A stretch of 64,000 nucleotides of DNA from Candidatus Saccharibacteria bacterium (GTDB lineage: Bacteria > Patescibacteriota > Saccharimonadia > Saccharimonadales > Saccharimonadaceae). Shown piece after piece: positions 16,866-25,623 of this stretch. The translations under genes were made by a program, and so were the position numbers. The stretch lies in NCBI GenBank assembly GCA_016699895.1, contig CP064991.1:620001-684000 (forward strand), written 5' to 3'. The stretch's first letter is position 1; the number at the start of each line of letters is the position of its first letter. The notes under the pieces were generated by a model. The model had not been told where the DNA came from, did not search any database, and saw nothing but the letters and a program-made list of their open reading frames with translations.

Positions 16866-17930
16866 ATGTTAAATGACGAGCAAAGAGAAATCATCAACAA
16901 GGCTCAGACTATTTTAGTGATCCAGGCCGAGAATCCTGACGGCGATTCGCTAGGATCAGCCCTAGCACTCGAGGAGATTTTTGGCGCCATGGGCAAACAA
17001 GTTTCACTCCATTGCCCGGTACAAATTCCAACCTATTTGCGCCACATTAGCGGCTGGGACAGGGTAACTCCTGATTTTCCAAACAATGCCGATCTAGCAA
17101 TTGTCGTCGACACTTCATCGAAAATCTTGCTATCAAAGACGCTCGATAATCCGATCGCTCGGGCTTTTCTAGAGTCAAAACCGGTCATCGTTTTCGATCA
17201 TCACGTCAGCGTCGAACCAGATTTGCCGTTTAACGCTAATTACATCGTCAGCCAAACCGCCGTGGCCACCGGCGAACTGATTTACGACCTAGCGGTAGAA
17301 GAAAACTGGCCGATCAATGCGCAGGCCGCCTCTCATCTATTCATATCGATCCAAGCCGATAGTCTAGGACTCACCACGGCCGCAACAACCGCTGAAAGCT
17401 TTGCCACATGCGCAGAACTCGTCCGACTCGGCGCCGTGCCAGCCGATATCGAGGCTGCTAGGCGTGAACTCATGAAAAAATCGCCGGAAATCCTCAAATA
17501 CAAAGGTCAATTGATCGAACGAATTGAATATTTCAACGACGGCCGCACTGCGCTCATCAACATACCCTTTGACGAGATTCATGAATACAGCAATCAATAC
17601 AATCCAACGATGCTGGTACTCGACGAAATGCGCCTCGTGATCGGTGTTGATGTCGCCATCGGCGTCAAGACCTATCCTGACGGCAAACTAACTGGAAAAC
17701 TACGTTCTAATATACCGGTATCTCATTTTGCCGCCAAATACTTTGGCGGCGACGGCCATCCGTTCGCCTCGGGCTTTCGCATTTATGAGAGTTACGATGA
17801 GTTCCTGCCCGAACTCGTTCAATGCATGGAAAAGGTCTACGTCGAATACGATGCCGAACACCCTCGCGAAATAGACCAATCTGCAAATAGCGCTGGCTCT
17901 GGTAGCTTTAGAATAAAGGAGGCTCGATGA
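16866..17930 (+). CDS. nrnA: DHH-family phosphoesterase, NrnA-like (nanoRNase / pAp phosphatase)
   Basis: 354 aa. DHH motif I is N-P-D-G-D (residues about 23-27), the DHH box is VFDHHVS, and the DHHA1 domain ends in the GGDGHPFASGF loop. Such enzymes degrade 2-5 nt RNAs and 3'-phosphoadenosine 5'-phosphate with Mn2+. The leaderless promoter fixes the start at 16866; an upstream in-frame ATG at 16818 lies before the promoter. Its TGA overlaps the cysS ATG (ATGA), so both are translated from one message. Confidence 0.88.
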   Translation: MLNDEQREIINKAQTILVIQAENPDGDSLGSALALEEIFGAMGKQVSLHCPVQIPTYLRHISGWDRVTPDFPNNADLAIVVDTSSKILLSKTLDNPIARAFLESKPVIVFDHHVSVEPDLPFNANYIVSQTAVATGELIYDLAVEENWPINAQAASHLFISIQADSLGLTTAATTAESFATCAELVRLGAVPADIEAARRELMKKSPEILKYKGQLIERIEYFNDGRTALINIPFDEIHEYSNQYNPTMLVLDEMRLVIGVDVAIGVKTYPDGKLTGKLRSNIPVSHFAAKYFGGDGHPFASGFRIYESYDEFLPELVQCMEKVYVEYDAEHPREIDQSANSAGSGSFRIKEAR

Positions 17931-19333
17931 AACTATTGAACACTAGAACCAAAAGAATCGATGATCTAAAGCCGCTAGACGATAGCAACATTGTTCGGAT
18001 CTATTCCTGTGGCCCGACAGTTTATAATCACGCTCATATTGGCAATCTGAGCGCCTATATATTTGCCGATATGTTGCGCCGAACAGTGCAGTTGGCTGGA
18101 TACGACACAAAACATGTCATGAACTTTACCGACGTTGATGACAAAACCATTCGTGATTCGGCGATGAACTATCCTGATCTAGACCCTATGCAAGCTCTAA
18201 CAAAATTAACTCGTCATTACGAACATATATTCCTCGATGAAATGCAGGAGATTGGTAACGATACCAAATCTCTGACATTCGTGCGAGCTACCGAATCAAT
18301 TGACGGTATGAAAACTCTTATTGCCGACCTAGCACGACAGGGAATTGCCTATGTTGCAGACGACGGCGTGTATTTTTCAATCAATAAATACCGCGAGAAT
18401 AGGAACTATGGTCAATTATCACATATCGAACTGGCAGATGATACTAGATCTCGCATCAACAATGATGAGTACGACAAAGATTCTGCTCAGGATTTTGCCC
18501 TCTGGAAAACGCAAAAATCGGGCGAGCCAGCTTGGCCGTTTCAGATCGGCGACGTTGACCTGACAGGTCGACCTGGTTGGCATATTGAATGCTCCGTCAT
18601 GAGCGTCGGCGAACTTGGTCAGCCCTTTGACATTCACACCGGCGGTATCGACCTAATATTCCCGCATCACGAAAACGAAATCGCTCAGAGTACGGCCGGC
18701 GATCAGCCTGAACTCTATGCCAACTTCTTTGTTCATAACGAACATCTGCTGGTTGATGGCGTCAAAATGGCGAAAAGCAAACACAACTTTTACACGTTGG
18801 TTGATGTCAAGGAACATGGTTTCGACCCGTTAGATTTCCGCATGCTGATTTTGCAGAGCCATTACGGTAGCGCCAGTAATTTTAGCTGGGATAACCTGAC
18901 CGCCGCGCAAAATCGCCGCCGTAATTGGCGCAACAAAGCCGAGCTGCGATGGCAGCTGCCAGATTCTGGCGACGATGGTCAGGTCGAAATCGTGAATAAC
19001 TTGCTCGACCAGGCAAGCGCCGCCATGCAGGACAATCTCGATACGCCAAACGCCCTGAAATACATCGACGAGGCCTTCGATCAGCTAAAATACGACAATC
19101 TGAGCCATTTCGCGCTCGATAACCTGATTAGCTTTATCGATAACTATCTGGGGCTCAGCATCCGAAACACCACGCCCGACATCGCTGAAATTGACAAGGA
19201 AAAGATCCGGGCACGTTCCGAGGCAAAGGAAAACAAAGATTTTGCCCGCGCCGACCAGATACGCGACGAGCTGCTATCAAATAACTTGACGCTAAACGAC
19301 TCGAGCAACCAGACTATCTGGGCCAGAGAATAA
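17927..19333 (+). CDS. cysS: cysteinyl-tRNA synthetase
   Basis: Class I synthetase charging tRNA-Cys. It has the zinc ligands Cys in YSCGPTVYN, Cys in GWHIECS and HHENE, the HIGH motif as HAHIGN and KMSKS as KMAKS. 468 aa is the normal length, with the anticodon-binding domain and the C-terminal end (QTIWARE) intact. Coupled to nrnA by an ATGA overlap; its end is five bases from the end of the convergent permease gene. Confidence 0.96.
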   Translation: MKLLNTRTKRIDDLKPLDDSNIVRIYSCGPTVYNHAHIGNLSAYIFADMLRRTVQLAGYDTKHVMNFTDVDDKTIRDSAMNYPDLDPMQALTKLTRHYEHIFLDEMQEIGNDTKSLTFVRATESIDGMKTLIADLARQGIAYVADDGVYFSINKYRENRNYGQLSHIELADDTRSRINNDEYDKDSAQDFALWKTQKSGEPAWPFQIGDVDLTGRPGWHIECSVMSVGELGQPFDIHTGGIDLIFPHHENEIAQSTAGDQPELYANFFVHNEHLLVDGVKMAKSKHNFYTLVDVKEHGFDPLDFRMLILQSHYGSASNFSWDNLTAAQNRRRNWRNKAELRWQLPDSGDDGQVEIVNNLLDQASAAMQDNLDTPNALKYIDEAFDQLKYDNLSHFALDNLISFIDNYLGLSIRNTTPDIAEIDKEKIRARSEAKENKDFARADQIRDELLSNNLTLNDSSNQTIWARE

Positions 19334-19338
19334 GACAA

Positions 19339-20535
19339 TTATTTATTACGTCGGAACGAGATTTTTGGCAAACGGATCCTGACAAATTCACGCTGAATGT
19401 CAAACACTGGCGCTAGATCTTCGTCATCAGCCTCGATAATGGCATTTTCAGCTTTGAGCTTGCGGCGGCGAGAATAGAACGCTTCTTTGGCGAGAACCAC
19501 CAAACTACCAGCTACAGGAATCGCTACTAGCGCGCCGAGTAGCCCACCGACATTCAAACCGAGGAGGATTGCGATCAAGATGACTAGAGCCGACAGGTTC
19601 AATTTCTTTGACTGGATATGTGGCGCGATTAAATTGTTTTCAATCTGTTGCTCGATGATAAAGTAGGCCAGATAGATTAGAGCCGCCGGCCACGAGTAGA
19701 TGAGTAACAGCAAGGTCACAACGCCGCCACCGATGATAGCGCCAAACATCGGTACGAAAGTCATAACGAATATGATCGTCCAGGCCGGCCAAGCTAACGA
19801 TAGTTCAAAGCCAAAGATCAGGCTCAAGATCACAACCGCGATGGCCGTCAATGTCGCACTGATCAACGCCACCGTGATTTGACCACTCATGTAGCCAGTT
19901 ACCACATTGGAAATCTTGCGGGCCACCGCCTGATGATATTTGCGTTTCTTGTCATCAGTATAGGCGAGTCGCCAGTATTTTTCCTCCCAGGCCGGCCCCT
20001 CAATCAGCATCAGGAACGTTAGCACGGCCACAAAAATACTGTTAACCGTCGCGCCGACTAAACCGTTTAATAGGCCGACAAACGAGCCGCCGATAGCGCC
20101 GGCCGCGCTGGCAGCTTCTTTTTGCAAACCGTTCAACCAGTCATGATATTGATTAGTCAAATTATATTTAGCGAGGAAATCGCCCAGCCACAGCGTATTT
20201 TTCTGTAATGATTCTACGATATGCGGGAAATCACCGAGAAAGTTCGCGAGCTGTTTCACAAAAACCGGCACAACATTGAAAAATACCAAGATGATAATCG
20301 CCAGAATCATGAGATACGCTACCAACGTTGCAAATGCGCGCGATTTACCCGGCAAATGCCGTGCTAACCAGGAAACTGGGCGATTCAAAACTAGGGCGAG
20401 GAAAAACGAAATCGCCACGATCACCAACGGACCTTGTGCCAACCAAACAAACCCAATTACCCCTGCAAAACCCAAGATGACTAACCAAAACCTGATAAAC
20501 GTTCCTGTATCGACTGTTACTTTCGTATCTTTCAT
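19339..20535 (-). CDS. AI-2E family transporter (PerM-like permease)
   Basis: 398 aa with about eight membrane segments in the family arrangement: two paired TMs at each end and a central soluble segment (residues about 95-165). The GYMSGQITVALI, FVPMFGAIIGG and EQQIENNLIAPHI motifs are characteristic. Members include autoinducer-2 exporters and Na+/H+ antiporters, so the substrate is not fixed by family. A 60-residue basic/acidic tail faces the cytoplasm. Start: minus-strand TACAAT (20548-20543) ends seven bases before the ATG, so the transcript is leaderless. Confidence 0.88.
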   Translation of the reverse strand: MKDTKVTVDTGTFIRFWLVILGFAGVIGFVWLAQGPLVIVAISFFLALVLNRPVSWLARHLPGKSRAFATLVAYLMILAIIILVFFNVVPVFVKQLANFLGDFPHIVESLQKNTLWLGDFLAKYNLTNQYHDWLNGLQKEAASAAGAIGGSFVGLLNGLVGATVNSIFVAVLTFLMLIEGPAWEEKYWRLAYTDDKKRKYHQAVARKISNVVTGYMSGQITVALISATLTAIAVVILSLIFGFELSLAWPAWTIIFVMTFVPMFGAIIGGGVVTLLLLIYSWPAALIYLAYFIIEQQIENNLIAPHIQSKKLNLSALVILIAILLGLNVGGLLGALVAIPVAGSLVVLAKEAFYSRRRKLKAENAIIEADDEDLAPVFDIQREFVRIRLPKISFRRNK

Positions 20536-20568
20536 AGCTCATATTGTAAAGCACTGGGGTAGAAAAGT

Positions 20569-21807
20569 CTAGTTATAATAACGTTTCAGCCACACATCAC
20601 GAAAATCTGCGAAGCTTCCGCTAGTCAGCGACTCTCTAGTTTGCTCCATCAACCTAATAATGAACCGAACGTTGTGTTGCGATAGGAGCGTCATCGCCTC
20701 TGATCTATCATTCATGTCGAGGGATTTCAATTTCTCACGCAGACTAGCTCGATTCATTCCGGCCACACAGGTTGGACAATCGCATTCCGTATCGAGCAGT
20801 CTCTGATCGTCCTTCAACTCTGATCGTTTCAGATTTATATCACCATCTAATGTATAGATCCGACCATGACGTGCCTCGCGCGTCGGCGCCACGCAATCAA
20901 ACGTGTCCGCACCGTTTTCGACACCGGCAAAAATATCATCTGGCTTGGATAATCCCAATAAATGCCGCGGCTTGTTCTCCGGTAAAATTCGCGTCATCCA
21001 AGCCAGCGTTTCGCCCAAGGTTTCCTTTTCAAACGCACCGCCCAAACCAAACCCGTCGAATTGCCAATTATCTATAGACATCGCCGCTAGATCACGCGCT
21101 GCTTTTTCGCGTAAATCTTGCCAATGACCACCCTGGAGAACCCCATAGAGCGCCTGGTATGGTTTGTCCGCACGCATAGCGGTCTGGCGCGCATGCTCGC
21201 GCAGGCTTCGCTCCGCCCAGAGCCGTGTTCGCTCCAAAGCCTCAATATTATATTCGTAACTGTCGCTAATGCTTGTCAATTCGTCGAACGCCATCATAAC
21301 ATCGGCGCCTAATTTATGCTGCGTCGCAATCGACATTTCCGGCGTGAATTTGATAATACGGCTAGAAAAGGGGTCTCGGAATTCGACGCCCTCGTCATCG
21401 ACTATTGCTAACCGTTCCTCTTTGCGAGTTAGCCTCTCGGTGATCATCTCGTCCTTTTGGTCCATCGATACAATCTTTCCGAGTCCCGATCCGAGCGACA
21501 TCACCTGGAATCCGCCGCTATCGGTCAGAGTTGGTCCATTCCAGCCACTAAACTTCGCCAATCCACCGTCAGCGTCGATCATGACTGCCCGACGCAGCAA
21601 ATGATAGCCATTCGACAGTACCGCCTGCACGCCGATCGAACGCAGATTTTCTGGTGGCAAAAACTTCACCTCGGCGTGCGTCCCCACAACAGTGAATGTC
21701 GGCGTTTTGATATCGCCGTGCGGTGTTTTGATCACCCCAGCCCGAGCTAACGGAAACTCCGCACCGCCACGTGCGGTAATCTCAAAGGAAAAGGGTTTGT
21801 TTATCAT
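20569..21807 (-). CDS. tgt: queuine/preQ1 tRNA-ribosyltransferase (tRNA-guanine transglycosylase)
   Basis: Exchanges guanine-34 of GUN-anticodon tRNAs for preQ1. Motifs: TPTFTVVGTHAEVK, LTDSGGFQVMSLG, the nucleophile region FDCVAPTREARHGRIYT and the zinc site C-x-C-x2-C (CDCPTC) with a later His (LLSQHNVRF). 412 aa, slightly longer than the 375-aa E. coli enzyme. It overlaps pyrD by four bases (ATGA) and is the second gene of that minus-strand operon. No queuosine biosynthesis gene is seen in the window, so preQ1 may be scavenged. Confidence 0.95.
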   Translation of the reverse strand: MINKPFSFEITARGGAEFPLARAGVIKTPHGDIKTPTFTVVGTHAEVKFLPPENLRSIGVQAVLSNGYHLLRRAVMIDADGGLAKFSGWNGPTLTDSGGFQVMSLGSGLGKIVSMDQKDEMITERLTRKEERLAIVDDEGVEFRDPFSSRIIKFTPEMSIATQHKLGADVMMAFDELTSISDSYEYNIEALERTRLWAERSLREHARQTAMRADKPYQALYGVLQGGHWQDLREKAARDLAAMSIDNWQFDGFGLGGAFEKETLGETLAWMTRILPENKPRHLLGLSKPDDIFAGVENGADTFDCVAPTREARHGRIYTLDGDINLKRSELKDDQRLLDTECDCPTCVAGMNRASLREKLKSLDMNDRSEAMTLLSQHNVRFIIRLMEQTRESLTSGSFADFRDVWLKRYYN

Positions 21808-22841
21808 TTAATATCAACACCAACCGCTTCGGCCACATTAGAAAAACCATCTCTCTCGAGTAATTTGACGAGACCGCGGTTAATTTGGCCGACGATTTGC
21901 GGGCCTTCGAACATCAAGGCGGTGACCATTTGCACCAAATTAGCGCCGGATCGGATCTTGGTATAGGCATCCTCGGCCGAAAATACGCCGCCTACGCCGC
22001 TGATCACTAATTTATTGCCGGCTCGCTGCCTGGCAAGTTTAATGAGTTGATTGCTACGATCAAAGGTTGGTTTACCCGACAGATTTCCGGGTACAGAATC
22101 TGGCAATTTATCAGCTAATGTTACTTTCGTACGGTCCTTGAATAGATTCGAGATAGTCACCCCAGCAATATTATGTTTCAGAATCACGGCGATCAAGTCT
22201 GCAAACTCGTCGTCAGTTTTATCAATCGGCATCTTGACGAAAACCGGCATATCCAGTTTCAGATCATCCACCGCAGCGAGTAGTCGCCCTAGCTTGAACG
22301 GTGTTGTGAACGGTTCGCCACCATAGGTGTTAGGGCAGGAGATATTCAGTGTCACCAGGTCAGCTTTGCGGCTCTTTTTTATGAGCTTCAACGAACCGAT
22401 GTAATCCGCGATAGCTTCGCCCTCCGTGCAGGTCTGTTTATCGTTGGTATACGCCACGGAAACGTTTATCCGCATATCGCCCAGCTGGTTTTGTTTGTAG
22501 CGCCCCAGCCGAGCCAAAATCCGTCGAGCGCCGTGATTAGCGAGACCCGCATTCACAACCAGTGATTTGGATTTTGGTAAACGATAGAACCACGGTTTCG
22601 GGTTACCGGCACAAGGATGAAAAGTGATCGAGCCGCCCTCCATTTGACCAAAGCCAATCGAGCTAACTACGCCAGCAATTTCAAAATTCTTGTCGAGACC
22701 AGCTGATAATCCGAGAGGGTTTTGAAACTCTAATCCGCACAGTGTTTGCGATAACCTGTCAGGGTTTTGATAAGCCCACGACCAACGCATCAAACCGCGC
22801 AGGAAACCAACGCGCTGCACGACCGAACCAGCAGCTATCAT
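21804..22841 (-). CDS. pyrD: dihydroorotate dehydrogenase, class 2-like with a class 1-type catalytic Cys
   Basis: Oxidises dihydroorotate to orotate in pyrimidine synthesis. The FMN barrel is clear: NPLGLSAGLDKNFE, FGQMEGGSIT, VNAGLANHG, VFVKMPID and ISGVGGVFSAEDA. The overall pattern is class 2 (quinone-linked), but the catalytic position reads NISCPNTYGG, with Cys where class 2 enzymes have Ser and class 1 enzymes have Cys. The N-terminal membrane-associating helix pair is short. 345 aa. First gene of the pyrD-tgt operon. Confidence 0.9.
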   Translation of the reverse strand: MIAAGSVVQRVGFLRGLMRWSWAYQNPDRLSQTLCGLEFQNPLGLSAGLDKNFEIAGVVSSIGFGQMEGGSITFHPCAGNPKPWFYRLPKSKSLVVNAGLANHGARRILARLGRYKQNQLGDMRINVSVAYTNDKQTCTEGEAIADYIGSLKLIKKSRKADLVTLNISCPNTYGGEPFTTPFKLGRLLAAVDDLKLDMPVFVKMPIDKTDDEFADLIAVILKHNIAGVTISNLFKDRTKVTLADKLPDSVPGNLSGKPTFDRSNQLIKLARQRAGNKLVISGVGGVFSAEDAYTKIRSGANLVQMVTALMFEGPQIVGQINRGLVKLLERDGFSNVAEAVGVDIK

Positions 22842-22970
22842 CCTGTCGTGGGGCTATGTCCGGAGGTAGTTTAAATAATAACGGCTTGGCGATGCGCCTA
22901 TAGATAGCACTCGATAATTTCGATATGGCGACGATCATTACCTAATATTGTAGCAAATCAGCGTAAAGTT

Positions 22971-22979
22971 TGGTATAAT
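22971..22979 (+). promoter_or_regulatory. extended -10 promoter of tRNA-Gln
   Basis: TGgTATAAT ends eleven bases before the mature 5' end of the tRNA. Confidence 0.65.
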
Positions 22980-22990
22980 TTTGCCTGTAT

Positions 22991-23065
22991 TGGGGCGTGG
23001 CCAAGTGGTAAGGCACCAGGTTTTGGTCCTGGCATTCGGGGGTTCGAATCCCTCCGCCCCAGCCA
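22991..23065 (+). tRNA. tRNA-Gln (anticodon TTG)
   Basis: A 7-bp acceptor stem (TGGGGCG / CGCCCCA), D arm with GTGGTAAGG, a 5-bp anticodon stem CCAGG/CCTGG around loop TTTTGGT (anticodon TTG), T loop TTCGAAT, discriminator G. The CCA end (23063-23065) is encoded. Promoter and terminator are adjacent. Confidence 0.95.
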
Positions 23066-23072
23066 TGAAAAT

Positions 23073-23099
23073 CGTCAGACCTTTTGGTCTGGCGTTTTT
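23073..23099 (+). terminator. rho-independent terminator after tRNA-Gln
   Basis: GTCAGACC and GGTCTGGC form a stem around TTTT (with one mismatch toward the base), followed by five T residues. Confidence 0.8.
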
Positions 23100-23124
23100 C
23101 ATTGTCTCGCGGTCGGGATCCGAG

Positions 23125-23244
23125 CCGCCGATGTTTTGCGCCAGCAAAACGTATCGGGGGTGCGGCGTAGTGAACGTAGCGAAAAAGTGTTTACATTTTT
23201 TCGCGAGTGAACGGAGGAGCGAAACGCAGTGGAGCGATATCCCT
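23125..23244 (+). repeat. tRNA-linked dispersed element, copy A
   Basis: A hairpin (GTTTTGC 23133-23139 with GCAAAAC 23144-23150, extended by CCGAT/ATCGG) is followed by a tail that starts CGGCGTAG, passes a GAAAAA and a TTTTT block, reads CGGAGGAGCG and ends GAGCGATATCCC. The same order is found after tRNA-Glu (copy B, 61828-61932). Origin unknown. Confidence 0.5.
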
Positions 23245-23316
23245 CACGATCAACCAAATCTATGCTAAAATAACTACTGAAAGTTAGTTTAATTAATCAT
23301 TCAACTAGGAGGAGTC

Positions 23317-23761
23317 ATGTCAAAAAAATCAGAGCCCAAAGTTTCGATCGAAAAAGAAGTAGCTGCCGTGAGAAACCTCACCAAAGAATTCAAAGAGTTT
23401 ATTTCACGCGGTAACGTCGTCGACCTGGCCGTTGGTGTCGTTATTGGTGGCGCGTTTGGCAAAATCGTGTCGTCACTCGTTAGTGATATTATCATGCCGC
23501 TAATTGGCATTCTGCTCGGTGGAGCGGACCTATCGGCACTTGCATTCAATATTGGCGATGCACGTATTGCCTATGGTAGCTTTTTGCAGAATATTATCGA
23601 TTTCCTCATCATCGGTGCCAGCATCTTCTTGTTTGTAAAGCTCATCAACAGCTTTAATCGCAAGAAAAAGACCGAGGAAGCCAAGCCTGAGAAAGAAAGA
23701 AGATCCTCAGCTGGTGATACTAAAAGAAATCCGCGACGAATTGAAAAAATCTCGTAAATAA
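23317..23761 (+). CDS. mscL: large-conductance mechanosensitive channel MscL, frameshifted near the C-terminus
   Basis: Pentameric channel that opens under membrane tension to release solutes. The first TM helix ([20 protein letters not shown]), the periplasmic loop and TM2 ([16 protein letters not shown]) are intact. After residue 127 the frame as given ends in an Arg/Ser-rich tail at 23757. In the next frame the normal C-terminal helix follows ([20 protein letters not shown], stop 23761). One extra A in the AAA run at 23696-23698 explains the switch; without it the protein would be about 147 aa. A good Shine-Dalgarno (AGGAGG) and an extended -10 (TGcTAAAAT, 23266-23271) precede it. Confidence 0.9.
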
Positions 23762-23809
23762 CCATTAGTTGTTTGCTCCGATATTAAAAAGTTTGCTAGA
23801 ATATTTACC

Positions 23810-25561
23810 ATGAGTGGGCAACCAAAAACAGATAATGATTTGATTGAAGATGTTGCGGAATTTTATTCTGCGATTGATCGCGGCAGCTTGACGCACAAAA
23901 TTAGCGCTGAGCGTCCATACGTCTACACAACGATGGAGATCTACGACGCCAGCAATGGCATCCGCGGCGCCGGCGGCTTGGGGGTTCTCGCGGCCGATAC
24001 GAGGCGTGTCGCCGAGAGTTTAGACATTCCGTTTGTGATGCTGACGCCGTTCTACCGCGAAGAGCGTCACCAGGAAATGAATGACCTGGAGCCACATAAT
24101 ATCTTGGTGCCGAAACAGCCGACTGATTTTGGTTTTGAAAAGGTCGGCGAAACCGCTATTAGAGTAACGGGTAAACCTGATTCGGTATTAGACATTTACC
24201 AAAAAATTCTCGGCTCAACGAGATTCCTCACTATGGGCGAAGACAGCTTTGGTCAACTCTATAGCGGCGATCCGTCGAGTGAACATCGCCTGTATCAAAT
24301 GGTGTCGCTAGGTTTTAGCGGCTACGCAGCCCTAAAAATGCTAGGTTTGAAACCTGCCGTCATCCAGCTCAATGAAACTGCCACTGTATTTGCTGCCGTG
24401 GCACGTCTCGATGAGCTATGTCGCAACGGCATGGGGATTTACGAAGCCATCGTCTATGTCCGCAAACACACGCTCTACACCAACCACACACTGGTCCAGG
24501 CGGCTGAGAGCGAGTTTTCCTACGAGCAGTTCGAACAGTTTGTCTTTCCTAATATCTCATCGCCGGCCCTCAAACATTTCATTGGTGGCCTATTCCGAAA
24601 CGGCAAATTACGCCTCAGTAATCTGACGATCGAACTAGCCGAAGCCAAAAACGGCGTCAGTCGGCTCCACGCCAAAATCGCTGAATATCGCGATCTGAGC
24701 GGTGAGAGGGTTGAGTTCCGCGCCATCACGAACGGTATCGATCTGAATACGTGGGTTATGCCAGAAATGTTAGATTTTTATAAACAGAATAATATCGTTG
24801 ACAAGTTCAATATGCCGAGCGAAACCTTCCGCGATCAATTAGAATCAATCTCCGCTGCGGACATTAGAAAGATCAAGCAGCTCGGTCGCAAACGCCTCAA
24901 CGAAGAGCTCGAGCATCGCAGAGACCAATACGGCGAGGTCGTGCAGATCCCAGACGATGCTCTGTTATTCGAATTCAAACGACGCTTTGTCGAATACAAA
25001 CGACCCTGGATGCCATTCGAAGACATCGATGAATTGAAATCCATCTTGCTCGATAGCGGCGCTCACTATATCATGGCTGGCATGATGGCGGGGAACGTGG
25101 GCGAGGGCGACTCGACCTACGATCGCCTCCAGGCCATGCTCAAAACCATCGCTGACGACCCGATTTTGCGCGAACGCGTTCACTACATTACCGACTATGA
25201 CGAGAGCTTGTCATACGCCATGTCAATCGGTAGCGATGTCTCGATCAACGTCCCCGAGGTCGGTCTAGAGGCCTGCGGTACATCGTTCATGAAAGACATC
25301 ATCAATATGACGATCCTAATTTCAACTAATGACGGCGGTGTCGCCGATCTCGATCCGCCATCCGTGTTAACGGTTTCTGGCGACACATATCAAGAAGAAG
25401 TCGTGTCGCTCTATTCCAATATGCGTATCGCCTGTGCCGCCGTGCGGGACGAAACCAAATGGGCTGCAGAAGTCACGCGTCAAATATCGGGCTATCTGCC
25501 GATCATTTGTGGTTCACGCATGATCCGTGATTACCTGCGATTCCTGTTCAAGACTAACTAA
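23810..25561 (+). CDS. alpha-glucan phosphorylase (GT35, short form)
   Basis: Releases glucose-1-phosphate from alpha-1,4-glucans using pyridoxal phosphate. 583 aa, the short type seen in archaea and some bacteria, versus about 800 aa for classical GlgP. Visible features: the glycogen-phosphorylase-like start (GIRGAGGLGVLAADT), LNETATVFAAVARLDE, HTLYTNHTLVQAAE, TNGIDLNTW and the PLP block EACGTSFMKDIIN with the expected Lys. The usual EASGTSGMK is slightly changed. Leaderless start: TAGAAT (23797-23802) seven bases before the ATG with TTGCTC upstream. It implies storage-glucan or maltodextrin use. Confidence 0.82.
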   Translation: MSGQPKTDNDLIEDVAEFYSAIDRGSLTHKISAERPYVYTTMEIYDASNGIRGAGGLGVLAADTRRVAESLDIPFVMLTPFYREERHQEMNDLEPHNILVPKQPTDFGFEKVGETAIRVTGKPDSVLDIYQKILGSTRFLTMGEDSFGQLYSGDPSSEHRLYQMVSLGFSGYAALKMLGLKPAVIQLNETATVFAAVARLDELCRNGMGIYEAIVYVRKHTLYTNHTLVQAAESEFSYEQFEQFVFPNISSPALKHFIGGLFRNGKLRLSNLTIELAEAKNGVSRLHAKIAEYRDLSGERVEFRAITNGIDLNTWVMPEMLDFYKQNNIVDKFNMPSETFRDQLESISAADIRKIKQLGRKRLNEELEHRRDQYGEVVQIPDDALLFEFKRRFVEYKRPWMPFEDIDELKSILLDSGAHYIMAGMMAGNVGEGDSTYDRLQAMLKTIADDPILRERVHYITDYDESLSYAMSIGSDVSINVPEVGLEACGTSFMKDIINMTILISTNDGGVADLDPPSVLTVSGDTYQEEVVSLYSNMRIACAAVRDETKWAAEVTRQISGYLPIICGSRMIRDYLRFLFKTN

Positions 25562-25578
25562 TTTGTCCTCTCACATAA

Positions 25579-25606
25579 AAACGCCCTCCACTATGAAAGG
25601 GCGTTT
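25579..25606. terminator. bidirectional terminator between the phosphorylase and ABC permease genes
   Basis: A 9-bp stem, AAACGCCCT (25579-25587) with AGGGCGTTT (25598-25606). The minus strand continues into TTTTTATG, a good T tract for the permease gene; the plus strand has only TTTCT. Confidence 0.7.
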
Positions 25607-25623
25607 CTAGTAACTGATAGAAC

